Assembly: GCF_041346945.1 (NCBI RefSeq)
Contig: NZ_CP166850.1
Coordinates: 4,402,001 to 4,466,000 of the forward strand
DNA length: 64,000 nucleotides
Direction: 5' to 3'
DNA from: Amycolatopsis sp. cg9
Lineage (GTDB): Bacteria; Actinomycetota; Actinomycetes; Mycobacteriales; Pseudonocardiaceae
Part shown: positions 17,293 to 25,544 of the stretch, one piece after another
Layout: every line of letters starts with the position of its first letter
How positions within the stretch are numbered: position 1 is the first letter of the stretch
Notes under the pieces: generated by a model
Told to the model about the DNA's origin: nothing
The model's input: the letters and a program-made list of their open reading frames with translations, nothing else
The model's database searches: none
Program-made: the position numbers and the translations under genes

Positions 17293-18611
17293 CGTTTCAC
17301 CTCGACGAGTGTTTCCAGGGACTTCCAGCCGAACGTACCCAGTTCGCCGATCCGTTCCGAGGTCGACGGCTCCGGGCCGTACCAGTCGCCGTCGATGTCG
17401 CGGCGGACCTTGTCGATCGAGCCGGTGACGTCGGATCCGGTGTTCGCGAGCTCGTCGGCCTGCACCGCCGCGCCGGTCAGGTGGTAGGCCCGGGTGACGA
17501 AGTTGCCGCCGGGTGCGTCGAAGAGCCGGACGTGGTCCACCAAGTTCTCGGCGTCGTGCACGGAACTGACGGTCTCGGTGCCCTTCGCCGTGAGCCCCGC
17601 CTTCCCCACCGCGCCCAGCGATGCGATCCCCAGCGCGACTCCGGCGTCCACCAGCTTCGGGGCTTTGCTGTGATCGGCCGCGGTTTGCAGGCCGCGTCCG
17701 ACGACGGCGATCCCGCCCAGCACCAGCCCGGCGCCGTACATGCCCGCGGCGATCTCACCGGCGCCGGGGACCAGGCCGACGAGCGGCGCGATCTGGGTCA
17801 GCATCGAACTGCAGTCCGACATCCAGGTGAGGAACTCGTCGAACTCGGTCGACGTCACCAGAGCCTGGAACCCGTGCCAGGCCGTTTCGAGGGGGTTGCG
17901 GTGGTAGCTGTGGGCGACTTCGGCGGCCCGGTCGACGGCCTCCGCGGCGGTGTTGCCGGCGTCCTGGTGCAACGCCTGGACGCGGCTGCCCGTGCGGCGT
18001 GCGGCGTCAAGCCGCTCATCGGCCAGGTCCAGCTGTGTCGAGGCGTACTTCGCGTCACCGTCGGCTTGTCCCTTGGCCGCGATCGCCTGGCGCTTGACCT
18101 GCTCGTCCTGCTGGATGTGGTGCTGCGCGTCGGCCGTGCCGGCGGCGTCGGCCGCGGTCTGGCTCACCACCAGCCGCTGCCGGGTGAAGACCAGCCGGGT
18201 CTGCGCCGAAGTGGCTTGCCTGCCGGAGTCGGCCGACCGCCGCTGGGCGTCGGCGAGGTTCCGCCTGAACAGCTCGGCGTCGGCGGCCGCGGCGGCGGCG
18301 GAGCGTTCGGCTTGCTGCGCGTCGAGCTGGTTCTGGACCAGTTCGTCGGCGTAGATCATCAGCGCGTCCCCGGCTTCCCGGTAGGACTCGGAAAGCCGGT
18401 CGAGGTCCGAGCACAGCTCGATGACCGACCGCCCGAAGGCCTCCGCGCCGAGCCCCGCCCACACCTCGTCGGCCTGGCCATTGCGAATCTCGCGCAGCTC
18501 GTCGCGGGCGTGCTCGGCGCGGTCGGAGATGGCCAGGAAACCCTTGGCGGTACCGCGCACTTGTTCGGGGTCGCCGGGAGCGGGATCCCAGCCCAGGTGC
18601 TCGAAGCTCAT
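17289..18611 (-). CDS. Large WXG-type putative type VII substrate
   Basis: A 440-residue protein whose first 110 residues form a helical hairpin of the WXG100 type, with the turn motif VWAGLGAEAF near residue 52. A long Ala/Gln/Arg-rich coiled coil follows (about 110-220), then a hydrophobic patch (IAPLVGLVPGAGEIAAGMYGA, about 270-300) and a C-terminal region of about 120 residues. Proteins of this shape are secreted by type VII systems, sometimes with a C-terminal toxin. No known toxin motif is visible here. It overlaps both neighbours by 4 nt (ATGA and GTGA) and lies convergent to the FHA-FtsK gene, so it is the best candidate cargo of that ATPase. Confidence 0.8.
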   Translation of the reverse strand: MSFEHLGWDPAPGDPEQVRGTAKGFLAISDRAEHARDELREIRNGQADEVWAGLGAEAFGRSVIELCSDLDRLSESYREAGDALMIYADELVQNQLDAQQAERSAAAAAADAELFRRNLADAQRRSADSGRQATSAQTRLVFTRQRLVVSQTAADAAGTADAQHHIQQDEQVKRQAIAAKGQADGDAKYASTQLDLADERLDAARRTGSRVQALHQDAGNTAAEAVDRAAEVAHSYHRNPLETAWHGFQALVTSTEFDEFLTWMSDCSSMLTQIAPLVGLVPGAGEIAAGMYGAGLVLGGIAVVGRGLQTAADHSKAPKLVDAGVALGIASLGAVGKAGLTAKGTETVSSVHDAENLVDHVRLFDAPGGNFVTRAYHLTGAAVQADELANTGSDVTGSIDKVRRDIDGDWYGPEPSTSERIGELGTFGWKSLETLVEVKR

Positions 18612-18895
18612 TGCGCGCCCCCGAGCGTGCGCACGACTTCGCCCTCGGTGCCGGTGTAGGCCCCGAGGGCCTGGTCGAGCCGGTCGGCGAAGTCGTCGAA
18701 CTTCGCACCCAGCTCACGCCGGCCGTCGCCCCACTTGCCGACGAAGCTGTGGACGGCGTCGGCCAGCCGCGGGTAGCCGGTCTCCGCGGCACTGAGCGAA
18801 TCGGCCTCGGCAACCGATTCGAGGTCGCCGTGGATCTCTCGCACGGTCGCGGCCAGCCGTCCCACTGCGGAGGGGTCGACCGAGAACCCGGTCAT
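18608..18895 (-). CDS. Small WXG100-like protein
   Basis: A 95-residue, all-helical protein with GKWGDGRREL in the expected central turn position, matching WXG100/ESX helical-hairpin proteins in size although the exact W-x-G spacing is not kept. ATG 18895 was chosen over longer starts up to 18970 because it gives the family's usual length and begins MTGFSVDP, a typical N-terminus. The stop overlaps the start of the large WXG-type protein (ATGA). The two probably form a heterodimer exported by the type VII-like ATPase (inference). Confidence 0.75.
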   Translation of the reverse strand: MTGFSVDPSAVGRLAATVREIHGDLESVAEADSLSAAETGYPRLADAVHSFVGKWGDGRRELGAKFDDFADRLDQALGAYTGTEGEVVRTLGGAQ

Positions 18896-19011
18896 CGCCG
18901 GAGCCACTCGGCCGAGGGATTGGGGGTCGCACACCTGGATGACATGCCAAGAGGTCGCTTGGCCGAGCACACCTGTTACGGCTACGAAGGTTGACGACGA
19001 GTACCGCGCTG

Positions 19012-20769
19012 TCAGCAGCCGTCCTCCCGGTTGGTCGGAGCGTGGCCCGGCAACCCGACGCCCGCGACGTAGGAGACCTTGGCGCGGCCGGCGGCGTAGT
19101 CGCTCTGGCTACCGTCCTCCAGGCCGAAGCCGATGGCCCCCTTCGCCGAGCTGACGACCACCCCGTTGGAGCCCTGCCCGAAGTCGAGGTCGAGCTGCTC
19201 GTCGATGGTGTAACCGGCGAACGCCTTCCGCAGCTCGGCCAGTGTGGAGCCGACTCCGATCCCGCCGACCTGCGTACGGAGGGCCTGGTCGCCGCCGAAA
19301 TTGCGCACGGCGAGGATCCGGCCCGTCTTGGCCTCGACGCTGGCGCTGAGGCTTTGACCGTCCTTGGCGTACCGCACGCACGACGGGGAGTTCTGGTCGT
19401 AGGCGTTGCCCTGGTCGGTGTATCCGCGCTCGCGGAGATCGTTCGCGGTCAGGTCGAAGTTCACCGGCCCGATTCCGTCGAACCGCACGACGTGGGGGTC
19501 CTGGTCGCTCACCTTCGGGCGGTAGCCGACGGTCACGGTCTCCCGGTCGCGGCCGCCCAGGAGATCGCGGAGGGTTTCGAACTGGCTGCGGAAGAACTCG
19601 GCGGCGGGGCCCGCGACCATCACCGCACCCAGGAGCACACCCCGCCAGCCGAACACCTCCGCCAGCGCCGCCGGGCTGAAGCAGCCCTTGAGGATGGCGC
19701 CGACGTCCGGCGTCCGCTGGTCGACGGCCGCGGCGCACTCCTTGATGCCGAGGGCCTTCGCCATCTTCTCGACGACCCGGTCGTACTCGCTGATCTTGAG
19801 GGCGCCGTTGCTGATCGTGCCGCCCCCGGCGCCGAACCGGGTGAGGATGTTGATCAACGAGGTCAGGCCGAACTCGAGCTGGTACAGGGACTCGGCGAAG
19901 CCGTCGTATTCGGTCGTGAAGCTGAGGTTCTGCCCGCTGCCGAGCTGGAAGGTCAGTCCGGCCTGGTCGAACGGCATCAGAGCCGTGCGTTTGTCGCTGA
20001 AGGACTGCTGGGCGACCCACTGCAGGGCGAACCTGTCCTTCGGCCGCTCGGCGACGGTGAGTCCGGCGTGGTTCACCAGGATCGGATAGCGCCGCTTGTC
20101 CACGATCCGCACGATCGGCTTGCCGTTCTCGATGCCCAGGCACCAGTGGAGCGGGTCGCTGCCCTTCGTGCCGATGGAGTAACCCCGGGCGCGGGCGTCG
20201 CGCTCACCGGCGCACTTCGGCTGCTCCGCCTCCGCGAACGCGTCCCCGGTCAAGGTGTCGAAGCTCTTCTTCAACTCGGTCTTGACCGCGTCCACCAGGT
20301 CGGTGAAGGGCCGGATCAGCGGATCCCACCGCGACAGGTGGTCGGTCGTGACGTAGGCGAAGCCGCCCTCCACCTTGGAAGGTGCCACGAGTTCCCAGCC
20401 GTCGGCCTCGCCGGTCCGGTTGACGGCGATGACCACGTCGGCTGCCTCGACCTGGCGGTCCAGCGCGAACCGGAGCGTGACGGGCGCCGGCAGGTCACCG
20501 TCGGGTGTGAGGTGGACGACGCCGTTGAGCGACTCGGTTCCCGTGAAGGACGGCTTCGCGGCCTGGTCGTCGGGGATCGCCTTCATCGATGGCGGAGCGC
20601 CGTCCGAGACGCTCACTCCGCTGCCGATGTCCCGGAACGCACCGTTCGCGGGGTTTTGCGGCGGCGCGGAGGTGCCGGTCAGCAGCCAGGCGGTCAGCCC
20701 GCCCGCCACCAGCACGCCCACCACCACGAGCGCGAGAACGGCACGCTTTCGACGCGATCGCGGCAGCAC
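19012..20769 (-). CDS. Membrane-anchored extracellular protein, island-flanking paralogue B
   Basis: A 585-residue protein with a very basic N-terminus (RSRRKR), one membrane helix (about residues 9-30) and a large extracellular part. GTG 20769 was chosen over ATG 20793 because GAGGAGGA lies just upstream of it. It is nearly the same length as the product at 2050-3804 and shares its layout: a beta-rich segment containing HLSRWDP, a CLGIENG motif, a helix-rich middle with a hydrophobic stretch, and a C-terminal beta domain. The C-terminal 180 residues differ and carry regularly spaced Gly/Asp. The gene reads towards the WXG operon with a 116-bp spacer, so it may be cotranscribed. The function is unknown; secretion-system partner or envelope receptor is the contextual guess. 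Confidence 0.75.
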   Translation of the reverse strand: MLPRSRRKRAVLALVVVGVLVAGGLTAWLLTGTSAPPQNPANGAFRDIGSGVSVSDGAPPSMKAIPDDQAAKPSFTGTESLNGVVHLTPDGDLPAPVTLRFALDRQVEAADVVIAVNRTGEADGWELVAPSKVEGGFAYVTTDHLSRWDPLIRPFTDLVDAVKTELKKSFDTLTGDAFAEAEQPKCAGERDARARGYSIGTKGSDPLHWCLGIENGKPIVRIVDKRRYPILVNHAGLTVAERPKDRFALQWVAQQSFSDKRTALMPFDQAGLTFQLGSGQNLSFTTEYDGFAESLYQLEFGLTSLINILTRFGAGGGTISNGALKISEYDRVVEKMAKALGIKECAAAVDQRTPDVGAILKGCFSPAALAEVFGWRGVLLGAVMVAGPAAEFFRSQFETLRDLLGGRDRETVTVGYRPKVSDQDPHVVRFDGIGPVNFDLTANDLRERGYTDQGNAYDQNSPSCVRYAKDGQSLSASVEAKTGRILAVRNFGGDQALRTQVGGIGVGSTLAELRKAFAGYTIDEQLDLDFGQGSNGVVVSSAKGAIGFGLEDGSQSDYAAGRAKVSYVAGVGLPGHAPTNREDGC

Positions 20770-20985
20770 GCGTCCTCCTCGGCATTCCGGCATCGAGGAA
20801 ACGGCGGGTGTGCGTTCCTCCCCGCCAGAGTCTCTCCGCCGACGGCCGCTGTTACGGACGACGTTCGCATGCCGGTAGCTCGCCGGCCATGGCTACCGGG
20901 ACGCTCGACTGGGTCTGGCGGGCCGGCACTGTTGGAGCGCGCGAAGCGTTCCGCCGTGACTGGTTGACCGCCTGATCGTGACTGC

Positions 20986-21172
20986 TCAGCGACGCCGTGG
21001 CGCGCTGGGCACGCACGCCAGGATCGAACCGGCGACCAGCCAGCCGAAGTGTGTAATCGACGTGGCGATCCACTGGGCTGATGCCCACGATCGTCCGGCG
21101 TCCCTCCTGGCCGAGATCGATGATCGGTAGGGCCGAGTCTGCGGTGAAGACGAACGGATTCCAGGGCGCGCC
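20986..21172 (-). pseudogene. Frameshifted remnant of a membrane-protein C-terminus
   Basis: Reading leftward, one frame gives NPFVFTADSALPIIDLGQE; a neighbouring frame continues AQWIATSITHFGWLVAGSIL and ends in a short basic tail. Joined by a single frameshift near 21090, they resemble the C-terminal membrane region (NPF-x(n)-DxLLPI-x-LGQ, then AQW...GW) seen in some large actinobacterial membrane proteins. The upstream part is missing. This is best read as a decayed gene fragment beside the sigma-factor locus. Confidence 0.45.
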
Positions 21173-21312
21173 ATCGCACCGACCACGGGTGGCGGTGACA
21201 GCGGTCGTCCGCGGCCTGGCCCGCGCCATCGGCGACGCGCTGCGCACGCGGCGAAGCCGAACGCCGGCCCTTTTCCGTTCGAGCCTTGGTCGGTGGCGCG
21301 GCGGGCTCGTTC

Positions 21313-21561
21313 CTACCCGGTGCTCGGTCGCCGTACCCATCGCCGGATCCGACGGGCCCGTCGTGCCTTGCGGCTCCGAGGCGGAGCCTTGGGAACCGGG
21401 GAACCAGGGCCGATCGTGGCAGAGAGGGCGGACTCGACGGGCAGAATCCGGTCCAGGCCGGCGAGCAGGTCGTCGGATGCACTTCCCAAGAAGGTGTAGA
21501 CCGCGGCGACGTCCTCGGCACCGCGGGGCGCGCCACCCTCCCGATGCGGATCACTGGTCAT
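21313..21561 (-). CDS. Small basic-tailed protein downstream of the sigma factor
   Basis: An 82-residue protein whose start overlaps the sigma-factor stop by 11 nt. The N-terminal half (AEDVAAVYTFLGSASDDLLAGLDRILPVE) is helical and acidic, and the C-terminus is strongly basic (RSRKARRARRIRRWVRR). There is no membrane segment. Coupling to the sigma gene suggests a regulatory partner. The surrounding decay means the C-terminus may be truncated. Confidence 0.5.
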   Translation of the reverse strand: MTSDPHREGGAPRGAEDVAAVYTFLGSASDDLLAGLDRILPVESALSATIGPGSPVPKAPPRSRKARRARRIRRWVRRPSTG

Positions 21562-22155
21562 GGGACACCGCCTTGAGCTTGAGGCTGAGCGTGGTCAGCG
21601 CACGTGAGATGTTCTTGCGGACGGCAGCTTCGGTCTTTCCCGTCTGGGACGCGATTTCCGTGTTGGTGTAGCCGTCCAGGTGCCAGGTCAGGTGCAGTCG
21701 CTGGGTCGGTGGGAGGGTGTCGAGCACGAGGCGGGCGTCGGCCGTGCTGTTCGCGAGGGCGACGACGTCTTCGGGCATCAGGTCGCTATCCGGGTGGTCG
21801 GGCACGTCGCGGCGCGACCGGTGCGTCCGGTCTGGGCTGAGGCGCCAATACGCCCTGGTGGCGGTTGTTCGGAGCCAGGCCTTTCTCGCCATGCGATTGT
21901 CGGAGAGAGTGGCCCACTTGACCCACGCGCTCGTGAAGGCCGTCTGTGCCGCGTCCCAGGCATCCTCGGCGGACGCACCGAAAGCCATCATCAGGAATCC
22001 TGCGAGAGGAGCGGCCTCGTCGCGGTAGAACCGCGAGTAGTCGGCACGCAGACGATCCGCGCGGCTCCGGGTGGTGACGGGCTGCCGATCGAGCGAAGAC
22101 GGCGGGAACAGCTGTCTGCGTGTGCGGTAGTGCGCTTCGGTGCGAGGTCGGTCAT
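21551..22155 (-). CDS. ECF-type sigma factor, 5' end uncertain or frameshifted
   Basis: The protein has sigma region 2 (RADYSRFYRDEAAPLAGFLM through FTSAWVKWATLS) and region 4 (LPPTQRLHLTWHLDGYTN, then TEIASQTGKTEAAVRKN), the plan of a short ECF sigma factor. The start is unclear. The only in-frame start is TTG 22195, inside the upstream small gene and without a ribosome-binding site. An ATG at 22155 overlaps the upstream stop as ATGA, a typical coupled start, but is in a different frame from the conserved region. A 1-nt frameshift between 22155 and about 22060 would explain this. The start coordinate given is that ATG. The gene may therefore be inactive or mis-assembled. Confidence 0.65.
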
Positions 22156-22385
22156 CGTCGGCCAGGAATACCCGGCTCCTTCGCGGGTTCCCCAATGGTG
22201 ACCCAGGTTCGGCTCCCTTGCCCGAACGTGGTGAGCGTACTGCCGGGCGGCGCGCCCCGGGTGAAGTCGCGGACGATCGACCGCCGGATCCCGGTGGTCC
22301 GGCTTCGGGCTTTCGCGCAGATCCTCGCCATCGCCACGGCTGTACTGGCGACGACGGTCGCGGCGACCACCACCAAGGAAGTCAC
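22152..22385 (-). CDS. Small single-pass membrane protein upstream of the sigma factor
   Basis: A 77-residue protein starting at GTG 22385 with a strong ribosome-binding site (GGAAGGTGATC, about 10 nt upstream). Residues about 2-20 (SLVVVAATVVASTAVAMA) form a membrane helix, followed by a basic cytosolic stretch and a beta-like tail (GSTLTTFGQGSRTWVTIGEP). The stop overlaps an ATG as ATGA at the head of the sigma-factor locus, indicating an operon. The family is not recognised. Confidence 0.6.
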   Translation of the reverse strand: MTSLVVVAATVVASTAVAMARICAKARSRTTGIRRSIVRDFTRGAPPGSTLTTFGQGSRTWVTIGEPAKEPGIPGRR

Positions 22386-22832
22386 GACGTCTGATCACCT
22401 TCCCTCGGTCTGATGAGCTCGTACGTCACCTAGAGCGGCCGGGGGCGTGAACTGTGACATTCACGAGGATGCGGCCCAGTCGGACGCGGCTGCCCCGTAA
22501 GAACGGTCCGCGTGGTCTGCGACAGGCACACTTCGTCCAGCGGTAGCCCGCGATGGGCTCACCCGTTCGGCGGCCAGTCGGGGTGCGTCCTTGCCTCCGC
22601 TCAACTTCGTAGAACTCCCACATCGTTGAGCCGGCAGGGATTTCTCCGTACCCGCGTCGAACAGGTGAGCGACCGATTGGTCTCTGTCCTCTATGGACAA
22701 AATTGGCCGGCGGCGACGTATTCGCAGGTCAGGTGGATATTCTTGCTGCGCGTGTGTGTCCAGGTGGGACTCGATGAGGGTGCGCTTGCCGCTGTTTTCC
22801 CAGTGGTGCAAGAGAGTTCACCGCCGCCCTCG
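22386..22832. other. Intergenic region, no gene supported
   Basis: About 450 bp between the small membrane-protein gene (leftward) and the HU promoter module (rightward). Short open frames on both strands lack ribosome-binding sites and codon bias. It must contain the promoter of the leftward operon. Confidence 0.5.
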
Positions 22833-22914
22833 TTTGGATTTTGGCCATCTTGGTAATACTCTGTGTGACGTCGGCCGTGATGGGCCGTGGCGAGTTCCGC
22901 TATGGAGGACTGGA
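22833..22914 (+). promoter_or_regulatory. Conserved HU-gene upstream module, copy 1
   Basis: Contains TTTGGATTTTGG, TTGGTAATAC (22850-22859), GTCGGCCG, GGGCCGTG and TGGAGGACTGGA before the ATG. The same ordered blocks precede the HU genes at 30676 (minus) and 45819. TAATAC is a plausible -10, with TTGGAT about 15 bp upstream as a -35. GGAGG at 22904-22908 is the ribosome-binding site. Confidence 0.75.
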
Positions 22915-23604
22915 ATGACGAACAAGGCCCAGCTGATCGAGGCGCTGTCGGAGCGTCTGGGCGACAAGAAGGTGGCTTCGCAGGCCGTGGACGGTCTGGT
23001 GGACATCATCATCCGGACGGTCAACAAGGGCGAGAAGGTCAACATCACCGGCTTCGGTGTGTTCGAGAAGCGCGCCCGCGCCGCTCGTACCGCGCGCAAC
23101 CCGCGCACCGGTGAGGCCGTGAAGGTGAAGAAGACCAACGTGCCCGCCTTCCGCGCCGGTACCACGTTCAAGGACGTCATCGGCGGCTCCAAGAAGCTGC
23201 CGAAGGCGACCCCGGTCAAGCGCGCGACCGCGACCCGCGCGACGGCGACGAAGACCGCTGCCGCGGCCGCGCCGGCCAAGGCGACCACGACCCGTACGAC
23301 CCGCGCGGCGGCCGCGAAGCCGGCCACCACGCGCGCGGCCACCACGCGGACTCGCGCCACTGCGGCGAAGCCGGCTGCCAAGGCCACCGCCACCAAGGCG
23401 GCGCCGAAGACCACCGCGGCGAAGACCACCGCGGCGAAGACCACCGCGGCCAAGGCGACGACGGCCAAGGCCACCACGGCGAAGGCCACGACCACCCGCG
23501 CCAAGGCCGCCGCCAAGCCGGCCGCCACCAAGACCGCAGCGGCGAAGAAGACCACCGCCGCCAAGGCTCCGGCCAAGCGCACGTCGGCCGCCAAGAAGAA
23601 GTAA
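22915..23604 (+). CDS. HU-family nucleoid protein with H1-like tail, paralogue 1
   Basis: A 229-residue protein: an N-terminal HU fold of about 95 residues ([39 protein letters not shown]) followed by an Ala/Lys/Thr-rich tail of about 130 residues with [15 protein letters not shown] repeats, like eukaryotic histone H1. This is the HupB/HupS class of actinobacteria, which binds and compacts DNA through both parts. It is almost identical in the HU domain to the product at 30014-30676 and close to that at 45819-46541. The linker after the HU fold reads [15 protein letters not shown]. Regulation is probably shared through the conserved upstream module. Confidence 0.93.
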   Translation: MTNKAQLIEALSERLGDKKVASQAVDGLVDIIIRTVNKGEKVNITGFGVFEKRARAARTARNPRTGEAVKVKKTNVPAFRAGTTFKDVIGGSKKLPKATPVKRATATRATATKTAAAAAPAKATTTRTTRAAAAKPATTRAATTRTRATAAKPAAKATATKAAPKTTAAKTTAAKTTAAKATTAKATTAKATTTRAKAAAKPAATKTAAAKKTTAAKAPAKRTSAAKKK

Positions 23605-23623
23605 CACCTGCGTCACACGCAAA

Positions 23624-23652
23624 GGGCCCCGCGCCGAGCCGGTGCGGGGCCC
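23624..23652 (+). terminator. Terminator of HU paralogue 1
   Basis: Stem GGGCCCCGC/GCGGGGCCC (23624-23632 with 23644-23652), 20 bp after the stop codon, followed by a short TTC stretch. A hairpin with the same GGGCCCCGC core follows HU paralogues 2 and 3. Confidence 0.85.
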
Positions 23653-23772
23653 TTCGTCATGACACGCCCAAGCCCGAGAACAAGTCAAAGCCGCCCGAGC
23701 TTCGGTCGTCGGTCGGACCCGGCTCCGGTCGAGCCCGACGACCGACGGCCTGCGTTCGCCTTGACCCAGTCG

Positions 23773-24503
23773 CTACACGTGACGCATCCAGATGTTGGTT
23801 TCCTCGTAGCACCCGTGGTCGCGTTCGCGGTCGATCTCGACCAGGTCGAGTCCGCCGGGAACCACGTACCGGCCGGTTTGGGGGAATGCCATGTCCGCCC
23901 ACTCTTCCCACCGGTTCACCGTGCCGGTCACGACCATCGAACGGGGTGCCGGGGCGATGAGTGCTGCGCCGAGGCGCTGGTGCGTCCGGACCCAGGGATC
24001 CAGGTGCAGGCCGTCTTCGCGAGTCCACTTCATGAAGTCCGCCATCGGGGTCAACGGGTAGCTCGCTTTGAGCGTCGGCCGCACCGGCACGATGACCCGC
24101 TGGAGCCCGGCTTCGGTGGCGCGGTCGCGCAACTCGGTGAGCAGCGTTCCCGCCAGGCCGCCCCGGTTCGGTCGGGGCGCACGGTGGCGGCCACGACGCA
24201 CAAGGTGTCCGGCTCGACCGAGTTCTCGTGCTCGGCCACTGACGCGATCAACGCGCCGTCGTAGCCACTGGGGAGCGTCGGCACGCTGCCGTCCCAACGC
24301 AGCGCCACCGCGGTTGCCCGGCCCAGCACCTCGCTGTCGTTTTCCAGCAGCAGGACGTCGAACTGAGGGAAATATCGCTGCACGGCATCGCGGTGGGTGC
24401 CGGAGATCGGGTCACGGAGCACAAAGGGCGGCCAGCCGAGACGAAGCGGAGCCATGCCGTCACCCTTGAGGTCGGGTCGCTCGCCGGTGGTGACGATCTT
24501 CAT
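23773..24503 (-). pseudogene. GNAT-like acetyltransferase, frameshifted
   Basis: Two reading frames together make one protein of about 243 residues. From ATG 24503, MKIVTTGERPDL runs to CVVAATVRPDR; the next frame continues RGGLAGTLLTELRDRA and ends CYEETNIWMRHV at 23773. The R-x-x-G-[LI]-x-x-x-L pattern at the join is the acetyl-CoA pyrophosphate loop of GNAT acetyltransferases, so the frameshift (near 24165-24175) falls in the cofactor site. As read, the enzyme is inactive unless the shift is a sequencing error. No operon partners are visible. Confidence 0.7.
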
Positions 24504-24568
24504 GCCCGGGACTTGAGGGTCTCGTCGGCGAGCCGTCCAAGAAGAGGCGTCGCGAGTCACCGCTCGGG

Positions 24569-25351
24569 TCAGGTGAGGTGAGCCGCCGGGTGGGACTCCC
24601 AGCCGAGGTGGGCTGAAATCCTCGCTGCCGCCTTCGCTGTCTCCCGGCCCGCCGCCTCGAGACTCTCGCCCAGGCGCTCCGTGGGCGCCGAGATGTTCAC
24701 CGCGGCGATCACGCGGCCGCGGAAGTCGCGGATCGGGGCTGATACTCCCGCCAGGCCCGGCTCGAACTCCTCGAGGACGCGGGCGTAGCCGGTGCGGCGG
24801 GCTTCCTGGATCTTCAGAAACAGGTCCGGCAACGCGGGTTCTTCCGCGCCGGCGAAGCGGATGTACAGGTCGTCCGGGGTGGCGTCGAGCAGGAGTACCC
24901 GGCCCGCCGACGTGCAGTGGGCCGGGACGCCTCGGCCTTCCCAGTCGTGGGCGCGGAAGGAGTGCCCGGACACCGACAGCAGCGTCAGGACCTCCTGGTC
25001 GCGCAGGACGCACAAGTGGCTGGTCTCTTCGAGCTCGGCCGAGAGTTCGCGCAGCACCGGTTCGGCGGTGCGGACGAGACGGTCCTCGACCGTGCGGGCG
25101 ACGAGGGAGAACAGCCGCCAGCCCAGGCGGTAGCCGAGGGTGTCCGGGTCGCGCTCGACGACGCCCTCCTCGGCCAGTGCCTTGAGGGCGCGGGAAACCT
25201 GGCTCTTCTCGCGGCCGGTCAGCTGGGCGAGGCGGACGACGCCCAGCTCACCCGCGCGCTGCGCCTCGGGGGAGGCCAGGGCCTCCAGCAGGTCCAGGTC
25301 GCGGCGCAGGCCGTGGCCCTGGTGCCGGGCGCCGTCGTCCGGGGTGGGCAT
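24569..25351 (-). CDS. IclR-family transcriptional regulator
   Basis: A 260-residue regulator: an N-terminal winged helix-turn-helix (about 15-75, TGREKSQVSRALKALAEEG) and a C-terminal effector domain (about 85-250, with HCTSAGRVLL, GLAGVSAPIRDFRGRVIAAVN). It is divergently transcribed from the enolase-superfamily/dehydrogenase operon at 25541-27852 and is the likely local regulator. The spacer contains the palindrome GCAACGGGCGTTGC at 25392-25405, a candidate operator. The inducer is presumably the substrate of that operon, which is unknown. Confidence 0.9.
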   Translation of the reverse strand: MPTPDDGARHQGHGLRRDLDLLEALASPEAQRAGELGVVRLAQLTGREKSQVSRALKALAEEGVVERDPDTLGYRLGWRLFSLVARTVEDRLVRTAEPVLRELSAELEETSHLCVLRDQEVLTLLSVSGHSFRAHDWEGRGVPAHCTSAGRVLLLDATPDDLYIRFAGAEEPALPDLFLKIQEARRTGYARVLEEFEPGLAGVSAPIRDFRGRVIAAVNISAPTERLGESLEAAGRETAKAAARISAHLGWESHPAAHLT

Positions 25352-25484
25352 GGCAGCGAAAGTACCCGCCGGGGCGGGAGTTGGCGTCAGCGCAACGGGC
25401 GTTGCAATGCCCGGTCGATCCTTGCTCGCCGGTTTCGCGCGCTCTTACCGTCGGAAGGGCCGCACAGCCGAAGGAGCCGGAGCC
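25352..25484. promoter_or_regulatory. Divergent regulatory region with IclR-type palindrome
   Basis: GCAACG-GG-CGTTGC (25392-25405) is a perfect 6+6 palindrome sited between the two divergent starts, as expected for an IclR operator controlling both. AAGGAG at 25471-25476 precedes the short leader frame by 8 nt. Confidence 0.6.
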
Positions 25485-25544
25485 ATGACTTTCGCGGGGC
25501 ACGTGCCGCCGGTCCGCGCCACGCTCGCGGCGGTGGCCCGGTGA
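25485..25544 (+). CDS. 19-codon leader-like open frame
   Basis: An ATG with a good ribosome-binding site (AAGGAG, 8 nt upstream) opens a 19-residue frame, MTFAGHVPPVRATLAAVAR. Its TGA overlaps the GTG of the next gene (GTGA). It is either a translational-coupling leader or the stub of a deleted gene. No run of one amino acid suggests attenuation. Confidence 0.45.
   Translation: MTFAGHVPPVRATLAAVAR

Noticed and set aside
22195..22413. A 72-codon plus-strand frame with a hydrophobic stretch
   Set aside because: It is antisense to a minus-strand gene with a strong ribosome-binding site and coupled stop; no start signal of its own.
23260..23600. Short direct repeats in the HU tail considered as a CRISPR or satellite array
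   Set aside because: They are in-frame codon repeats of Lys/Ala/Thr blocks; there are no unique spacers.
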